Assembly: GCF_008693065.1 (NCBI RefSeq)
Contig: NZ_VXKH01000001.1
Location: 1 to 64,000 of the forward strand
Reading direction: 5' to 3'
Length of the DNA stretch: 64,000 nucleotides
Origin: Corynebacterium tuscaniense
GTDB taxonomy: Bacteria > Actinomycetota > Actinomycetes > Mycobacteriales > Mycobacteriaceae
Of the stretch, positions 38,395 through 47,640 are shown piece after piece (the stretch's first letter is position 1; the number at the start of each line of letters is the position of its first letter). Position numbers and translations under genes: made by a program. The notes below the pieces were generated by a model. The model was not told the DNA's origin. It saw only the letters and a program-made list of their open reading frames with translations, and did not search any database.

Positions 38395-39798
38395 ATGACC
38401 ACTACAGCCACATCCGCAACACGCGCTACACGGAACCAGTACTCCTCGGGCATGGCCCGCGCTCTGTCACGCCTGAACGCGTGGATGGACTCGCGCCCCC
38501 TGATTGATTACACGATGGTGCGCACCATCGTCCTTGTTCTCGCCGGTCTTGGCGTTGTCATGGTGACCAGTTCGTCGATGACATGGTCAGTGTTTAATGA
38601 CGAATCCGTGTGGGCCCAACCCCTCAAGCAGGCCGCAGTTGTTGTTATGGGCTTGGTTGCCTTTTGGGTTGCCCTGCAAATCCCTCCGGAGAGAATTCGC
38701 AAGATCGCTGCGGTGTTCATGGGAGTAGCTATTCTCCTACTCATCCTCGTGCTTGTCCCAGGTATTGGTACTGGCCGTGATGAAGTGGGCTCCCAGTCGT
38801 GGATTTACATTGCTGGCTTCCAGCTGCAGCCGTCTGAGATTGCCCGCGTGGCCATATGTGTGTGGGGTGCGTCCATCTTGGCTAATAAGAATCCGCGCAA
38901 GTTGCTCAAAGTGACCAATGGGTTCACGCCATTCATTATCGTTTCGATGCTGTGCATGGGCCTCATTGGTGCTCAGGGTGACATGGGTATGATGGTGTCC
39001 TTCGCTATCGTGGTTGCTTTGATCCTGCTATTTGCTGGTGTGACGTGGAAGTTCATCGGTATCGTCGCAGGCTTCGGTGCCGCACTTCTCGTTCTCATCA
39101 TGGCTGCTGGCGGATATCGTTCCAACCGTCTCCTCGTGTATTTTGATGCGCTTTTCGGGCACTTTGAGGACACTCGCGGTGTGGCGTTCCAGTCCTATCA
39201 AGGCTTCTTGTCCTTGGCCGATGGTTCTTTCTTCGGCGTCGGCCTGGGCCAGTCACGCGCAAAGTGGTTCTATCTCCCGGAGGCGAAGAATGACTTCATC
39301 TTTGCAGTGATCGGTGAGGAGCTCGGGCTATGGGGCGGCGCACTGGTGATCACCTTGTTCGCCATGTTGCTGTTTTTCGGTTTGCGTACCGCGCGCCGGG
39401 CACAGAACCAGTTCCAAGCTCTTCTGGCTGCGTCAATCACCACCGGTATCGTGTCGCAGGCGTTCATCAACATCGGCTATGTCATTGGTTTGCTGCCGGT
39501 TACGGGTATTCAGTTGCCCATGATCTCTGCTGGTGGCACTTCGGCCGTTATCACCCTTGGTGCGATGGGCTTGGTTGCCTCCGTGGCCCGCCATGAGCCG
39601 GATGCAGTGTCCTTCATGCAAAATTACGGTCGCCCGCTGTTTGACCGGATGTTTTTCCTCGCCGAACCTAAGGCGCCACGTCCTGCTGTGCGCCGAGCAC
39701 CGCGTCAGGCACCACGCCGTGTCCGTGAGGTGCCAGCACCGACCCCGGTTACGGCTCGCCGTCGCACGCAATACACTGACACTCGACGCGCAAGCTAG
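38395..39798 (+). CDS. ftsW: Septal peptidoglycan polymerase FtsW
   Basis: A SEDS-family glycosyltransferase that polymerises lipid II together with FtsI. The 467-residue product has about ten membrane helices. SEDS motifs are FQLQPSEIARVAICVW, GVGLGQSRAKWFYLPEAKNDF and TGIQLPMISAGGTSA. The C-terminal cytoplasmic tail is rich in Arg/Pro and Thr, as in actinobacterial FtsW, where it may bind FtsZ. It starts 16 bp after murD. Confidence 0.95.
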   Translation: MTTTATSATRATRNQYSSGMARALSRLNAWMDSRPLIDYTMVRTIVLVLAGLGVVMVTSSSMTWSVFNDESVWAQPLKQAAVVVMGLVAFWVALQIPPERIRKIAAVFMGVAILLLILVLVPGIGTGRDEVGSQSWIYIAGFQLQPSEIARVAICVWGASILANKNPRKLLKVTNGFTPFIIVSMLCMGLIGAQGDMGMMVSFAIVVALILLFAGVTWKFIGIVAGFGAALLVLIMAAGGYRSNRLLVYFDALFGHFEDTRGVAFQSYQGFLSLADGSFFGVGLGQSRAKWFYLPEAKNDFIFAVIGEELGLWGGALVITLFAMLLFFGLRTARRAQNQFQALLAASITTGIVSQAFINIGYVIGLLPVTGIQLPMISAGGTSAVITLGAMGLVASVARHEPDAVSFMQNYGRPLFDRMFFLAEPKAPRPAVRRAPRQAPRRVREVPAPTPVTARRRTQYTDTRRAS

Positions 39799-39815
39799 CT
39801 ACGTAGAGGAGAAAC

Positions 39816-40874
39816 GTGTCTTTCAACGTCGTTGTTGCTGGTGGTGGGACAGCCGGGCACATTGAGCCGGCACTGGCTGTGGCGGAGGTGTTGCGTGATG
39901 AGTTTGATGCATCTGTCACTGCTCTAGGCACGGAGAAGGGGTTGGAAACGTCCATTATCCCCGCCCGCGGCTTTGAACTTGATCTTGTGGATCCGGTGCC
40001 GATTCCGCGTAAGCAGCCCCTCAAGCTTCTCGGTGTTCCAGCGAAACTTATTAAGTCGGTGAACCAAACCCGCATGGCGCTGAAGCGCCGTGAGGCTAAT
40101 GCAGTCTTTGGTACCGGTGGTTATGTTTCTGCTTCCGCCTACCTTGCGGCGAAGTCTTTGGGTATTCCTTTTTATGTCCTTGAGACAAACGCGCTAGCCG
40201 GCATGGCTAACAAGCTGGGGATCCGTCTCGGAGGCATAGGCTTTAACGCGGTGCCGAATTCCGGCATGCCCGGTGAGGTTGTTGGGGTTCCTGTTCGTCC
40301 GGGTGTGGGGAAGGATGCAGACGGCGCGAAGGCAGAGCGTGGTTACAAGATGTGGAACCTTGATCCGAACAAACCAACGGTGCTAGTTACCGGTGGCTCC
40401 CAAGGTGCGCGCAGTATTAATACAGCGTTGTCCGGGGCTGTGGAGCGCCTCACCGCGGCCGGATACCAGGTGCTTCACGCATACGGGCGTAAAAATGATG
40501 CGCCTGAACCGCACGAGGGTTACACTGCCGTGCCTTATATTGAAGACATGGAAGCTGCGTACGCAGTCACCGATGTAGTGATATGCCGTTCCGGCGCCAT
40601 GACAGTTGCGGAGAATTCCGCTGCCTGCGTGCCTGCGATTTACATTCCGTTGCCGCATGGCAATGGTGAGCAAGGTCTCAACTCTGCGCACCTCGTCGAA
40701 GCAGGCGCTGCAATGCGTATTGACGATGCTGCGCTCACCCCCGATGCCCTCGTCACCGCGGTCACAGAGATTCTTAGTGGCAAGGGTGAAGAAATGAAGC
40801 AAGCGTTGTCCAGTACCCAAGCTGGCAATGCATCACAGACTATTGCCCGTCGGATCATGGGAAAGGATTCATAG
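39816..40874 (+). CDS. murG: UDP-GlcNAc:lipid I GlcNAc transferase
   Basis: A membrane-associated GT28 enzyme that makes lipid II. The 352-residue product has the lipid-facing glycine loop [17 protein letters not shown] (GGTAGH instead of the usual GGTGGH), [34 protein letters not shown] and the UDP-GlcNAc site [17 protein letters not shown] 39816 with GAGGAGAAA upstream. The last base overlaps the murC start. Confidence 0.95.
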   Translation: MSFNVVVAGGGTAGHIEPALAVAEVLRDEFDASVTALGTEKGLETSIIPARGFELDLVDPVPIPRKQPLKLLGVPAKLIKSVNQTRMALKRREANAVFGTGGYVSASAYLAAKSLGIPFYVLETNALAGMANKLGIRLGGIGFNAVPNSGMPGEVVGVPVRPGVGKDADGAKAERGYKMWNLDPNKPTVLVTGGSQGARSINTALSGAVERLTAAGYQVLHAYGRKNDAPEPHEGYTAVPYIEDMEAAYAVTDVVICRSGAMTVAENSAACVPAIYIPLPHGNGEQGLNSAHLVEAGAAMRIDDAALTPDALVTAVTEILSGKGEEMKQALSSTQAGNASQTIARRIMGKDS

Positions 40875-42280
40875 TGAGCGACGCAGTTGATCTTTCACGC
40901 GTTCATTTGATTGGTATCGGTGGCGCTGGCATGTCCGGCGTGGCCCGTATCCTCCTTGATCGTGGCAGCATTGTCACTGGTTCCGATGTTAAGGACTCAC
41001 GCCCAGTCCGTGCACTACGCACTCAAGGTGCGCAGATCGCCGTGGGGCATGATGCACGTAATCTGACGCTCGCCGGGGACCCGCCCACTGTTGTGGTGAC
41101 TAGTTTTGCCGCGATTCCGAAAGATAACCCGGAACTCGTAGCGGCAGCCGAGTTGGGTATTCCCGTTATTCGTCGCTCGGATCTTCTGGGGGAACTGATG
41201 GAGGGCTACACCCAGATGCTCTTTGCCGGCACGCACGGGAAAACCTCTACCACTTCCATGGCGGTTGTTGCCTTGCAAGCTGCAGGGGAGGACCCGTCCT
41301 TTGCCATCGGTGGGCAGCTCAACCGTGCTGGCACGAATGCTCACCACGGCAGTGGCAGTGTTTTTGTGGCTGAGGCAGATGAATCAGATGCTTCGTTGCT
41401 GCGCTACAAGCCGGACATTGCCGTGATAACCAATATTGAGCCGGACCACTTGGACTACTTCGGTGATGAAGCGTCCTATTTCCAGGTTTTCGATGACTTC
41501 GCAGACCGCGTTACGGATACGGGAACCCTCGTTGTGTGTCTTGATGATGAAGCAACGGCGCAGTGTGGTGAACGCGCTCTTGACCGCGGTATCAATGTCG
41601 TTGGGTATGGCACGGTGACGCACCCACGGATTCCCAACCATGCTCGTGTCACTAGCGAGCGCATGGAAGACACCACTACGTTTGTCACGGTGGATCTGAA
41701 CGGCACGCCCTTTGAGTATTCATTGGCTATTCCGGGGCGCCACATGGTGCTGAATTCTGCGGCTGCATTGTTGGCGGGAGACATTGCGGGTGCAAACCCG
41801 GTCAAGCTGGCTGAAGGTTTGTCCGGTTTTACCGGTGTGCGGCGTCGTTTTGAATTCCGTGGGGAGCTGCCAAGTGGCACCCGGGTTTACGATGACTATG
41901 CGCACCACCCGACTGAAGTTGCCGCGGTGCTCTCCGCGGCAAAGGCTGCGCATGACCGCGTTGTGGTTTGTTTCCAGCCGCATCTGTACTCGCGGACGGT
42001 CAACTTTGCTCAGGAATTTGCTGATGCGCTCTCGCTCGCGGACGCTGCCGTAGTTCTGGATATTTTTGGTGCCCGTGAAACGCCAGTGGAGGGTGTTGAT
42101 TCGCGTGTCATCACGGACAAGATGAGCATTGAAGCTATTTACGATCCGGACTTCTCACACGCACCACTATCGGTAGTAAAGGTGACGCGCCCAGGTGATG
42201 TGGTGATCACCATGGGGGCTGGAAGCGTAACCATGCTCGCAGATCCGTTGTTGGCTGCCCTAGCGGAGGCAGAACAGTGA
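40874..42280 (+). CDS. murC: UDP-MurNAc:L-alanine ligase
   Basis: The first amino-acid-adding Mur ligase, cytoplasmic, 468 residues. The N-terminus [18 protein letters not shown] binds UDP-MurNAc, the ATP loop is [14 protein letters not shown], and [14 protein letters not shown] and [12 protein letters not shown] are typical MurC segments. GTG 40874 overlaps the murG stop. It is followed by ftsQ with a 4-bp overlap. Confidence 0.96.
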   Translation: MSDAVDLSRVHLIGIGGAGMSGVARILLDRGSIVTGSDVKDSRPVRALRTQGAQIAVGHDARNLTLAGDPPTVVVTSFAAIPKDNPELVAAAELGIPVIRRSDLLGELMEGYTQMLFAGTHGKTSTTSMAVVALQAAGEDPSFAIGGQLNRAGTNAHHGSGSVFVAEADESDASLLRYKPDIAVITNIEPDHLDYFGDEASYFQVFDDFADRVTDTGTLVVCLDDEATAQCGERALDRGINVVGYGTVTHPRIPNHARVTSERMEDTTTFVTVDLNGTPFEYSLAIPGRHMVLNSAAALLAGDIAGANPVKLAEGLSGFTGVRRRFEFRGELPSGTRVYDDYAHHPTEVAAVLSAAKAAHDRVVVCFQPHLYSRTVNFAQEFADALSLADAAVVLDIFGARETPVEGVDSRVITDKMSIEAIYDPDFSHAPLSVVKVTRPGDVVITMGAGSVTMLADPLLAALAEAEQ

Positions 42281-42930
42281 AACGCGTAGCGGCGATCAGC
42301 GCCGCTATCGTGGTGGCACTGGCGGTGTTGTGGTCGGTGGTGTACTTCACACCACTCATGTCGGTGAAGCACTTTCAGGTTGAAGGCAACGCTCACATCA
42401 GTGAAGAAGACGCTGTGAGAGCCTCCGGAATTCGATCCGGTACACCTCTTGCCCAGGTCAAGCTGCGAGACGCAGCAGCCGGCGTTGTTGCCTTGCCATG
42501 GGTGAAGTCCGCTACCGCGTCACGCGGGTGGCCATCAACGATCAAACTGACGGTGATAGAGAATGACGCGGTGGCGTTCTTCTCTCAGGAAGATGGCGCG
42601 CATTTGCTCGATGCGGACGGGCGTGAGTTTGCGGTGGATGTTCCTCCAGAAAATGCTGTGGAACTCACGGGGGCCGCTGGCACTGATGAGGCGGTGCGTA
42701 AGGGGGCGGTAGACATCGCTGGCGCATTGAGCGACCAGGGTCGAGAAAATGTTGAAGCGATTGAAGCGCGTGGAAAGCATGACTATGTCCTGCATGTGAA
42801 AGAGGGCAGGACCGTCACCTGGGGTGCGTCCGAAGACAACCGGAATAAGTCATTGGCGCTTGATACTGTGCTGCACCGTGAGGGAGCAGAGTTCAACATT
42901 ACGAACCCGCAGTTGGTCACTGTTCGTTAA
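42277..42930 (+). CDS. ftsQ: FtsQ/DivIB division protein
   Basis: A bitopic protein of 217 residues linking early and late division proteins. A short cytoplasmic start and a helix (about residues 5-25) precede a POTRA domain ([18 protein letters not shown] and following). The beta domain contains [21 protein letters not shown]. The cytoplasmic part is very short compared with M. tuberculosis FtsQ. GTG 42277 overlaps the murC stop. Confidence 0.93.
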   Translation: MKRVAAISAAIVVALAVLWSVVYFTPLMSVKHFQVEGNAHISEEDAVRASGIRSGTPLAQVKLRDAAAGVVALPWVKSATASRGWPSTIKLTVIENDAVAFFSQEDGAHLLDADGREFAVDVPPENAVELTGAAGTDEAVRKGAVDIAGALSDQGRENVEAIEARGKHDYVLHVKEGRTVTWGASEDNRNKSLALDTVLHREGAEFNITNPQLVTVR

Positions 42931-43071
42931 AGACCCAGGTCACAAACCCTAAAGTAAAGGTTGAGGGTAACGACACGCCGAAAAAATTAGCCGAAATTCG
43001 CATTCGGTTGGTCATGATGGAAAGCGTTGTCCGAATTGTTGTACAAGAACCCTGAAAGGCGAGTTCCATCC

Positions 43072-44313
43072 ATGACCTCTCCTAGCAATTACCTCGCCAT
43101 GATCCGCGTCGTCGGTGTCGGTGGCGGTGGCGTTAACGCTGTGAACCGCATGATCGAGGAGGGCCTGAAGGGTGTTGAATTTGTAGCTATCAACACTGAC
43201 TCCCAGGCGCTGCTGTTTACTGATGCGGATACAAAGCTTGACATTGGCCGCGAGGCGACACGCGGCCTTGGTGCCGGCGCTAACCCGGAGGTTGGCCGCA
43301 CCTCTGCTGAGGATCATAAGCAGGAGATTGAGGAGTCTTTGAAAGGCTCCGACATGGTGTTCGTCACTGCCGGTGAAGGTGGAGGCACCGGCACTGGTGC
43401 TGCACCGGTCGTCGCTGGTATCGCGAAGAAGATGGGTGCTCTCACCATTGGTGTTGTCACTCGCCCCTTCTCTTTCGAAGGTAAGCGCCGTACCCGTCAG
43501 GCACTGGAGGGGATTGAGACCCTTAAGGAAGTCTGCGACACCGTCATCGTCATCCCGAATGACCGTCTGCTGCAGCTGGGCGACGCTGAGTTGTCCATGA
43601 TGGAAGCGTTCCGCGCTGCTGATGAGGTTCTGTATAACGGTGTCCAGGGCATCACCAACCTCATTACCATCCCGGGCATGATCAACGTTGACTTCGCTGA
43701 TGTGCGCTCCGTTATGGCGGATGCTGGCTCCGCTTTGATGGGGGTCGGCTCTGCGCGCGGGGACAATCGCGTGATGGCTGCTACTGAGCAGGCTATTAAC
43801 TCGCCGCTGTTGGAGACCACGATGGAGGGCGCTAAGGGCGTGCTCATTTCTGTCGCAGGTGGCTCAGACTTGGGGCTCATGGAGGTCAACAACGCCGCCT
43901 CCATTGTCGAGGAGAAGGCCGACGATGACGCGAACATCATCTTCGGCACGATTATCGACGACAATCTGGGTGATGAGGTCCGCGTAACCATCATCGCGAC
44001 TGGCTTTGATGAGAAAGCGAATGCCCGCCCCGAGGAGGAAGCGCCAGCCACCGGTAGCTCCCTGTTTGACGCTGAGCCGAATTCCGAGAAGAAGACGGAA
44101 GACGAGGACGAGAACGAAGCAGAGAAGCCGGTTGAGAAGGCCCCCGAGGCGCCGCGGCGGACCGAATATGCTTCACGTCACCGCTATGACGAACACCGTG
44201 GTGGCCTGTTTACCAACTCGGAGCATGATTCCCGTGGGGCCCGTGACTCCGAGCCGTACCGCCCGGCCCGCCGTGATGTGGATGACCTCGACGTCCCGGA
44301 CTTTCTGCGTTAA
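43072..44313 (+). CDS. ftsZ: Cell division GTPase FtsZ
   Basis: The tubulin homologue that forms the Z ring, 413 residues. The GTP-binding signature [16 protein letters not shown] and the T7 loop around [11 protein letters not shown] are intact. An acidic Glu/Lys linker (about residues 320-370) leads to the C-terminal peptide [10 protein letters not shown], which binds SepF and other tethers. ATG 43072 with GAAAGG upstream fits the family start. A frame open back to 43027 is not used. The 141-bp gap after ftsQ leaves room for extra promoters, as known for ftsZ in relatives. Confidence 0.97.
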   Translation: MTSPSNYLAMIRVVGVGGGGVNAVNRMIEEGLKGVEFVAINTDSQALLFTDADTKLDIGREATRGLGAGANPEVGRTSAEDHKQEIEESLKGSDMVFVTAGEGGGTGTGAAPVVAGIAKKMGALTIGVVTRPFSFEGKRRTRQALEGIETLKEVCDTVIVIPNDRLLQLGDAELSMMEAFRAADEVLYNGVQGITNLITIPGMINVDFADVRSVMADAGSALMGVGSARGDNRVMAATEQAINSPLLETTMEGAKGVLISVAGGSDLGLMEVNNAASIVEEKADDDANIIFGTIIDDNLGDEVRVTIIATGFDEKANARPEEEAPATGSSLFDAEPNSEKKTEDEDENEAEKPVEKAPEAPRRTEYASRHRYDEHRGGLFTNSEHDSRGARDSEPYRPARRDVDDLDVPDFLR

Positions 44314-45020
44314 TGCACACCACTGATACCTCCAAGCGCCCCGTCCGCATGGTTTTTACTGGCCGTGCGGCGGGGAATCTTGCTTCTCACGTTGGGGATG
44401 ATCCAGAAGCGGTTTCAGCGAACCGTCAACGCCTAGCCGACTCTCTCGGACTCAAGACAGAGCAGTTCGTGTGGATGGAGCAGTTGCATACGAATACGGT
44501 GACCGTCGTCGATAAGCAGCAGGATGCTCCAGTTGAGGCAACCGATGCCATCGTTACTACGGCTGAGAACCTTGCGCTGTGCGTACTCGTCGCAGACTGT
44601 GTGCCGGTCTTGCTCGCAGACCCCTATGCAAAGGTCATCGCTGCGGTGCATGCTGGCCGTATCGGTGCACGCAATGGCATTGTGAAGAACACTGTGGAAG
44701 AAATGCTGAAACTGGGCGCTGCTGCGGGCTCTATCCACGCGTTGCTTGGCCCGGCTGCTGCGGGGGAATCTTACGAGGTGCCCCAAGAGATGACCGAGGA
44801 TGTGGAGAATCATCTGCCTGGCTCGAAGACACGCACCAAGAAAGGCACTCCCGGAATTGATGTGCGTGCGGGGCTTATCCGGCAACTCCTATCACTCGGG
44901 GTGACTCAGGTTGATGCGCACCCGGCAGACACGATTACAGACGAAACATTCTTTTCCTACCGGCGTGACAAAGAGACTGGCCGCCAGGCAGGAGTTATCT
45001 GGTTAACAGGGGGCAAATAA
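44313..45020 (+). CDS. pgeF: YfiH/PgeF-family protein (laccase-like, peptidoglycan editing factor)
   Basis: A 235-residue protein of the YfiH family, whose members act as zinc-dependent purine nucleoside-processing enzymes and, in E. coli, prevent misincorporation into wall precursors. The His and Cys metal ligands lie in MEQLHTNTV, VADCVPVLLADP and AAVHAGRIGARNG. The last reads HAGRIG where most homologues have HAGWRG. A SYRRDKETGRQ segment closes the domain. The start overlaps the ftsZ stop (TAATG), so it is coupled to ftsZ. Confidence 0.9.
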   Translation: MHTTDTSKRPVRMVFTGRAAGNLASHVGDDPEAVSANRQRLADSLGLKTEQFVWMEQLHTNTVTVVDKQQDAPVEATDAIVTTAENLALCVLVADCVPVLLADPYAKVIAAVHAGRIGARNGIVKNTVEEMLKLGAAAGSIHALLGPAAAGESYEVPQEMTEDVENHLPGSKTRTKKGTPGIDVRAGLIRQLLSLGVTQVDAHPADTITDETFFSYRRDKETGRQAGVIWLTGGK

Positions 45021-45712
45021 TGGATCGTTTAGCGGAACTGAAAAACAACTTGGACACCATCACGCGTGAGGTGCGCGAGGCAGAACAGAAGGCCGGACGC
45101 GAGCCGGGCAGTGTCACCATTTTGCCGGTGACCAAGTTCCACCCTGCGCAAGACATTGCGCTGCTCGCGCAGCTTGGTATCACCATGGTGGGGGAGAACC
45201 GCGAACAAGAAGCAAAGCAGAAGAAGGAGGAACTAGGCGATCTCATGGAGATTGCCATGATCGGCCAGATTCAAACCAAGAAAGCAAATTCGGTGGCGCG
45301 GTGGGCAAGTTCCGTCCACTCGCTCGATTCCGTCAAACTTGCCCGCGCGCTCAACCGTGGCATGGACAACGCGGAGCGCACCGAACCGCTGCCATGCCTG
45401 ATTCAGATTTCCTTTGATGATGACGCGAACCGCGGCGGGGTCGCGCGCGAGGAACTCCCCGCACTCGTTGAGGAAGTCGCGGGATTAGAGAATGTGCTTA
45501 TCGACGGCTTTATGGTCGTTCCTCCAATCGGTGTTGATCCGGTGCCGGTCTTCGAAACGTCGAAAAGCATTGCGTTGCAGTATGAAAATGAACTTGGCCG
45601 TCCAATGAAGCTCTCCGCTGGCATGTCCGCAGATTTTGTTGATGCAGTAGCTTCTGGGTCCGACATCGTGCGTGTCGGAACCAAGCTGCTTGGAACGCGA
45701 CCCGTACTCTAA
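45020..45712 (+). CDS. yggS: YggS-family PLP-binding protein
   Basis: A 230-residue fold-type III PLP protein thought to keep PLP and amino/keto-acid pools balanced, without known catalysis. The PLP-Lys is in ILPVTKFHPAQD, followed by GENREQEAKQKK, IGQIQTKKAN and LSAGMSADFVDAVASGSDIV. The start overlaps the pgeF stop. It is found between ftsZ and sepF in most Gram-positive genomes. Confidence 0.95.
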   Translation: MDRLAELKNNLDTITREVREAEQKAGREPGSVTILPVTKFHPAQDIALLAQLGITMVGENREQEAKQKKEELGDLMEIAMIGQIQTKKANSVARWASSVHSLDSVKLARALNRGMDNAERTEPLPCLIQISFDDDANRGGVAREELPALVEEVAGLENVLIDGFMVVPPIGVDPVPVFETSKSIALQYENELGRPMKLSAGMSADFVDAVASGSDIVRVGTKLLGTRPVL

Positions 45713-45752
45713 AAACAACCATAAACCGCCTGCGAACAGGAGACTTAACCCT

Positions 45753-46160
45753 ATGTCTTTCTCAAATAGCCTGAAAGAATTCTTTGGTCTCGGCCAGTAC
45801 GATCCTTCGGTCGACCCTTATTATGATGACCCGGCATATGAGGAAACCGGTACTTCCTACAGCCGTGCTCCCCGCGACTACACCGCGGCCATTATCAGTG
45901 TCCGCCCGCGCGATTATAACGACGCGAAGGATATTGGTGAGCCATTCCGTGACGGCGACGCAGTGGTTATGGACCTGTCCTCTGTGGACAAGCCGACCGC
46001 GATGCGCCTGATCGACTTCGCTGCAGGACTGTGCTTTGCGGCACGCGGCAAGATGCACAAGCTGTCCCGCACCGGGGATGACCTGCTGGTCTTCGCTATC
46101 GTTCCGGAAAACGCCCGCACCTCTGTGGGTGAGCTGGAGCGTGCAGCTCACCTGCGTTAG
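45753..46160 (+). CDS. sepF: Cell division protein SepF
   Basis: The FtsZ membrane tether of actinobacteria, 135 residues. An N-terminal amphipathic helix (MSFSNSLKEFFGLG) is followed by an acidic Tyr/Asp-rich linker and the SepF core, with DAVVMDLSSVDKPTAMRLIDFAAGL and GKMHKLSRTGDDLLVF. CAGGAG lies before ATG 45753. A frame open upstream to 45672 runs through the yggS end and is not used. Slightly shorter than typical because of a short linker. Confidence 0.95.
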   Translation: MSFSNSLKEFFGLGQYDPSVDPYYDDPAYEETGTSYSRAPRDYTAAIISVRPRDYNDAKDIGEPFRDGDAVVMDLSSVDKPTAMRLIDFAAGLCFAARGKMHKLSRTGDDLLVFAIVPENARTSVGELERAAHLR

Positions 46161-46171
46161 GGTGTATTGCC

Positions 46172-46465
46172 GTGACTATGATCGGCGCTATTCTCTATGC
46201 CCTCATTGGGTTGTACACCTTCATGGTGATCGTCCGGCTCATCATTGAGATGATCCAGTCCTTCTCTAAACACTTTTCTCCGCCGAGATGGTTCATGGTT
46301 GTTGCGGAATTCTTTTTTGTCACCACAGACCCTCCGCTCCGATTTCTTCGCCGTTTCATCCCGCCCCTTCCGCTGGGTGGGGTTGCATTAGATGTCAGCG
46401 TAATTGTGCTGTTCATCGCCCTAATGTTGCTGAGTGCGGTGGTGCGACTCAGCTTTGGAATCTAA
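46172..46465 (+). CDS. yggT: YggT-family membrane protein
   Basis: A 97-residue protein with two membrane helices (about residues 4-26 and 67-92) around the family segment RPIPPLPLGG-like RFIPPLPLGGVALD. YggT proteins are found with sepF and divIVA in Gram-positive division clusters, and their role is unclear. The start is GTG 46172 or ATG 46178, with AGGGTG upstream. Confidence 0.92.
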   Translation: MTMIGAILYALIGLYTFMVIVRLIIEMIQSFSKHFSPPRWFMVVAEFFFVTTDPPLRFLRRFIPPLPLGGVALDVSVIVLFIALMLLSAVVRLSFGI

Positions 46466-46594
46466 ACTAATTGGATGACTCACCCTCGGGTTCACGTTGA
46501 GGGTGAGGATGCTGTGGGCTAGGCTTTACCTTGCTATCGTTCATCTATCAATTAAAAGACGTGCCTCGAGCACATCTATCCGAAGGGAACTCAC

Positions 46595-47413
46595 ATGCCG
46601 CTGACACCAGCAGACGTGCACAATGTCGCTTTCAGCAAGCCGCCGATTGGCAAGCGCGGTTACAACGAGGACGAGGTTGATCAGTTCCTGGACCTCGTCG
46701 AAGATACTCTTGCTCAATTGCAGGATGAGAACGATGAACTGCGCGCTCGCCTCGAAGATGGTGGCGCTACGCGAGGGAATCAGGTAGATGAGGCTGCTAT
46801 CCGCCGCGAGGTGGAGGAGGAGCTGCGCAAGAAGTATGAGGCCCGCATTGAGCGCGCCGAACATGAGGCAAAGCAGGCTAAGGCGGCTCAGTCGCAGGCG
46901 GCCGCTTCGCAGGCTTCCGTTGATGATGAGGCAAATGTTCAGGCTGCCCGTGTCCTTGGCCTGGCGCAGCAGACTGCAGACCGTGTGGCTAACGAGGCGC
47001 AGGAGGAAGCCCGCCGTGTTCTTGAGGAAGCACGTGCTAGCGCCTCCTCCCAGCTTGCAGAAGCGGAGAAGAACGCTACTGCTACTACCAAAAATGCAGA
47101 GCTGCAGGCTAACCAGCTGCTGTCCGAGGCGCAGCGTAAGGCTGAGGAGACCACGAATGAGGCTAACTCCCGTGCCGAGGCTCAGATCCGCAAGGCGGAG
47201 GAGCAGGCAGCGCAGCTGCGTTCTGAGGCTGAGCGCAAGCACAGCGAGATTATGAGCACCGTGAAGCAGCAGCAGGCAGCCCTTGAGACGCGCATTGCCG
47301 AGCTGCGTACTTTCGAGCGCGAGTACCGCACCCGTCTGAAGACTTTGTTGGAGTCTCAGCTTGAGGAGCTGGAGACGCGTGGTTCTTCCGCACCATCTGG
47401 TGAGCAGAAGTAA
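46595..47413 (+). CDS. wag31: Polar growth scaffold DivIVA/Wag31
   Basis: A cytoplasmic scaffold that binds curved membrane at the poles and directs apical wall growth. The 272-residue product has the N-terminal DivIVA lipid-binding domain ([20 protein letters not shown], then [14 protein letters not shown]). A variable Gln/Ala-rich linker follows, then a long Ala/Glu/Arg coiled coil from about residue 105 to the end. AAGGGA precedes ATG 46595. The roughly 130-bp gap after yggT should contain its own promoter. A strong terminator follows. Confidence 0.96.
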   Translation: MPLTPADVHNVAFSKPPIGKRGYNEDEVDQFLDLVEDTLAQLQDENDELRARLEDGGATRGNQVDEAAIRREVEEELRKKYEARIERAEHEAKQAKAAQSQAAASQASVDDEANVQAARVLGLAQQTADRVANEAQEEARRVLEEARASASSQLAEAEKNATATTKNAELQANQLLSEAQRKAEETTNEANSRAEAQIRKAEEQAAQLRSEAERKHSEIMSTVKQQQAALETRIAELRTFEREYRTRLKTLLESQLEELETRGSSAPSGEQK

Positions 47414-47425
47414 CACGCGGTGCTT

Positions 47426-47452
47426 TACCCGCCCGAAAGGGCGGGTATTTTT
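47426..47452 (+). terminator. Rho-independent terminator after wag31
   Basis: TACCCGCCC (47426-47434), loop GAAA, GGGCGGGTA (47439-47447), then a T run. It marks the end of the division cluster. Confidence 0.94.
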
Positions 47453-47482
47453 CTGTGCGCTACACTGTCAACTGTCCAACTG

Positions 47483-47638
47483 TCACGCAGTGATCCGGCT
47501 ATCACCGGGGAGCGTTCCGGAAGAACGGCGCAAGCTCATTAGAACCGGAAAATCCACTAATGAAGTGGGGAACTTGTACGTTCCCAAGCGGGGTGGTACC
47601 GCGCGAGTTATCGCGTCCCCGCGGCTGAAGTGGAGGAT
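47483..47638 (+). promoter_or_regulatory. T-box riboswitch (isoleucine), probably translational
   Basis: The leader of ileS contains the T-box core GGGGTGGTACCGCG (47590-47603). Its TGGT would pair with the ACCA end of uncharged tRNA-Ile. Upstream, ATC at 47501-47503, in CTATCACCGGGGAGCG, is the likely isoleucine specifier in an ultrashort Stem I, as in other actinobacterial ileS leaders. Downstream, the pairing partner GCGTCCCCGCGG is followed by TGGAGG, the ribosome site. There is no T-run terminator. The switch thus probably exposes or hides the ribosome site. Confidence 0.92.
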
Positions 47639-47640
47639 TC

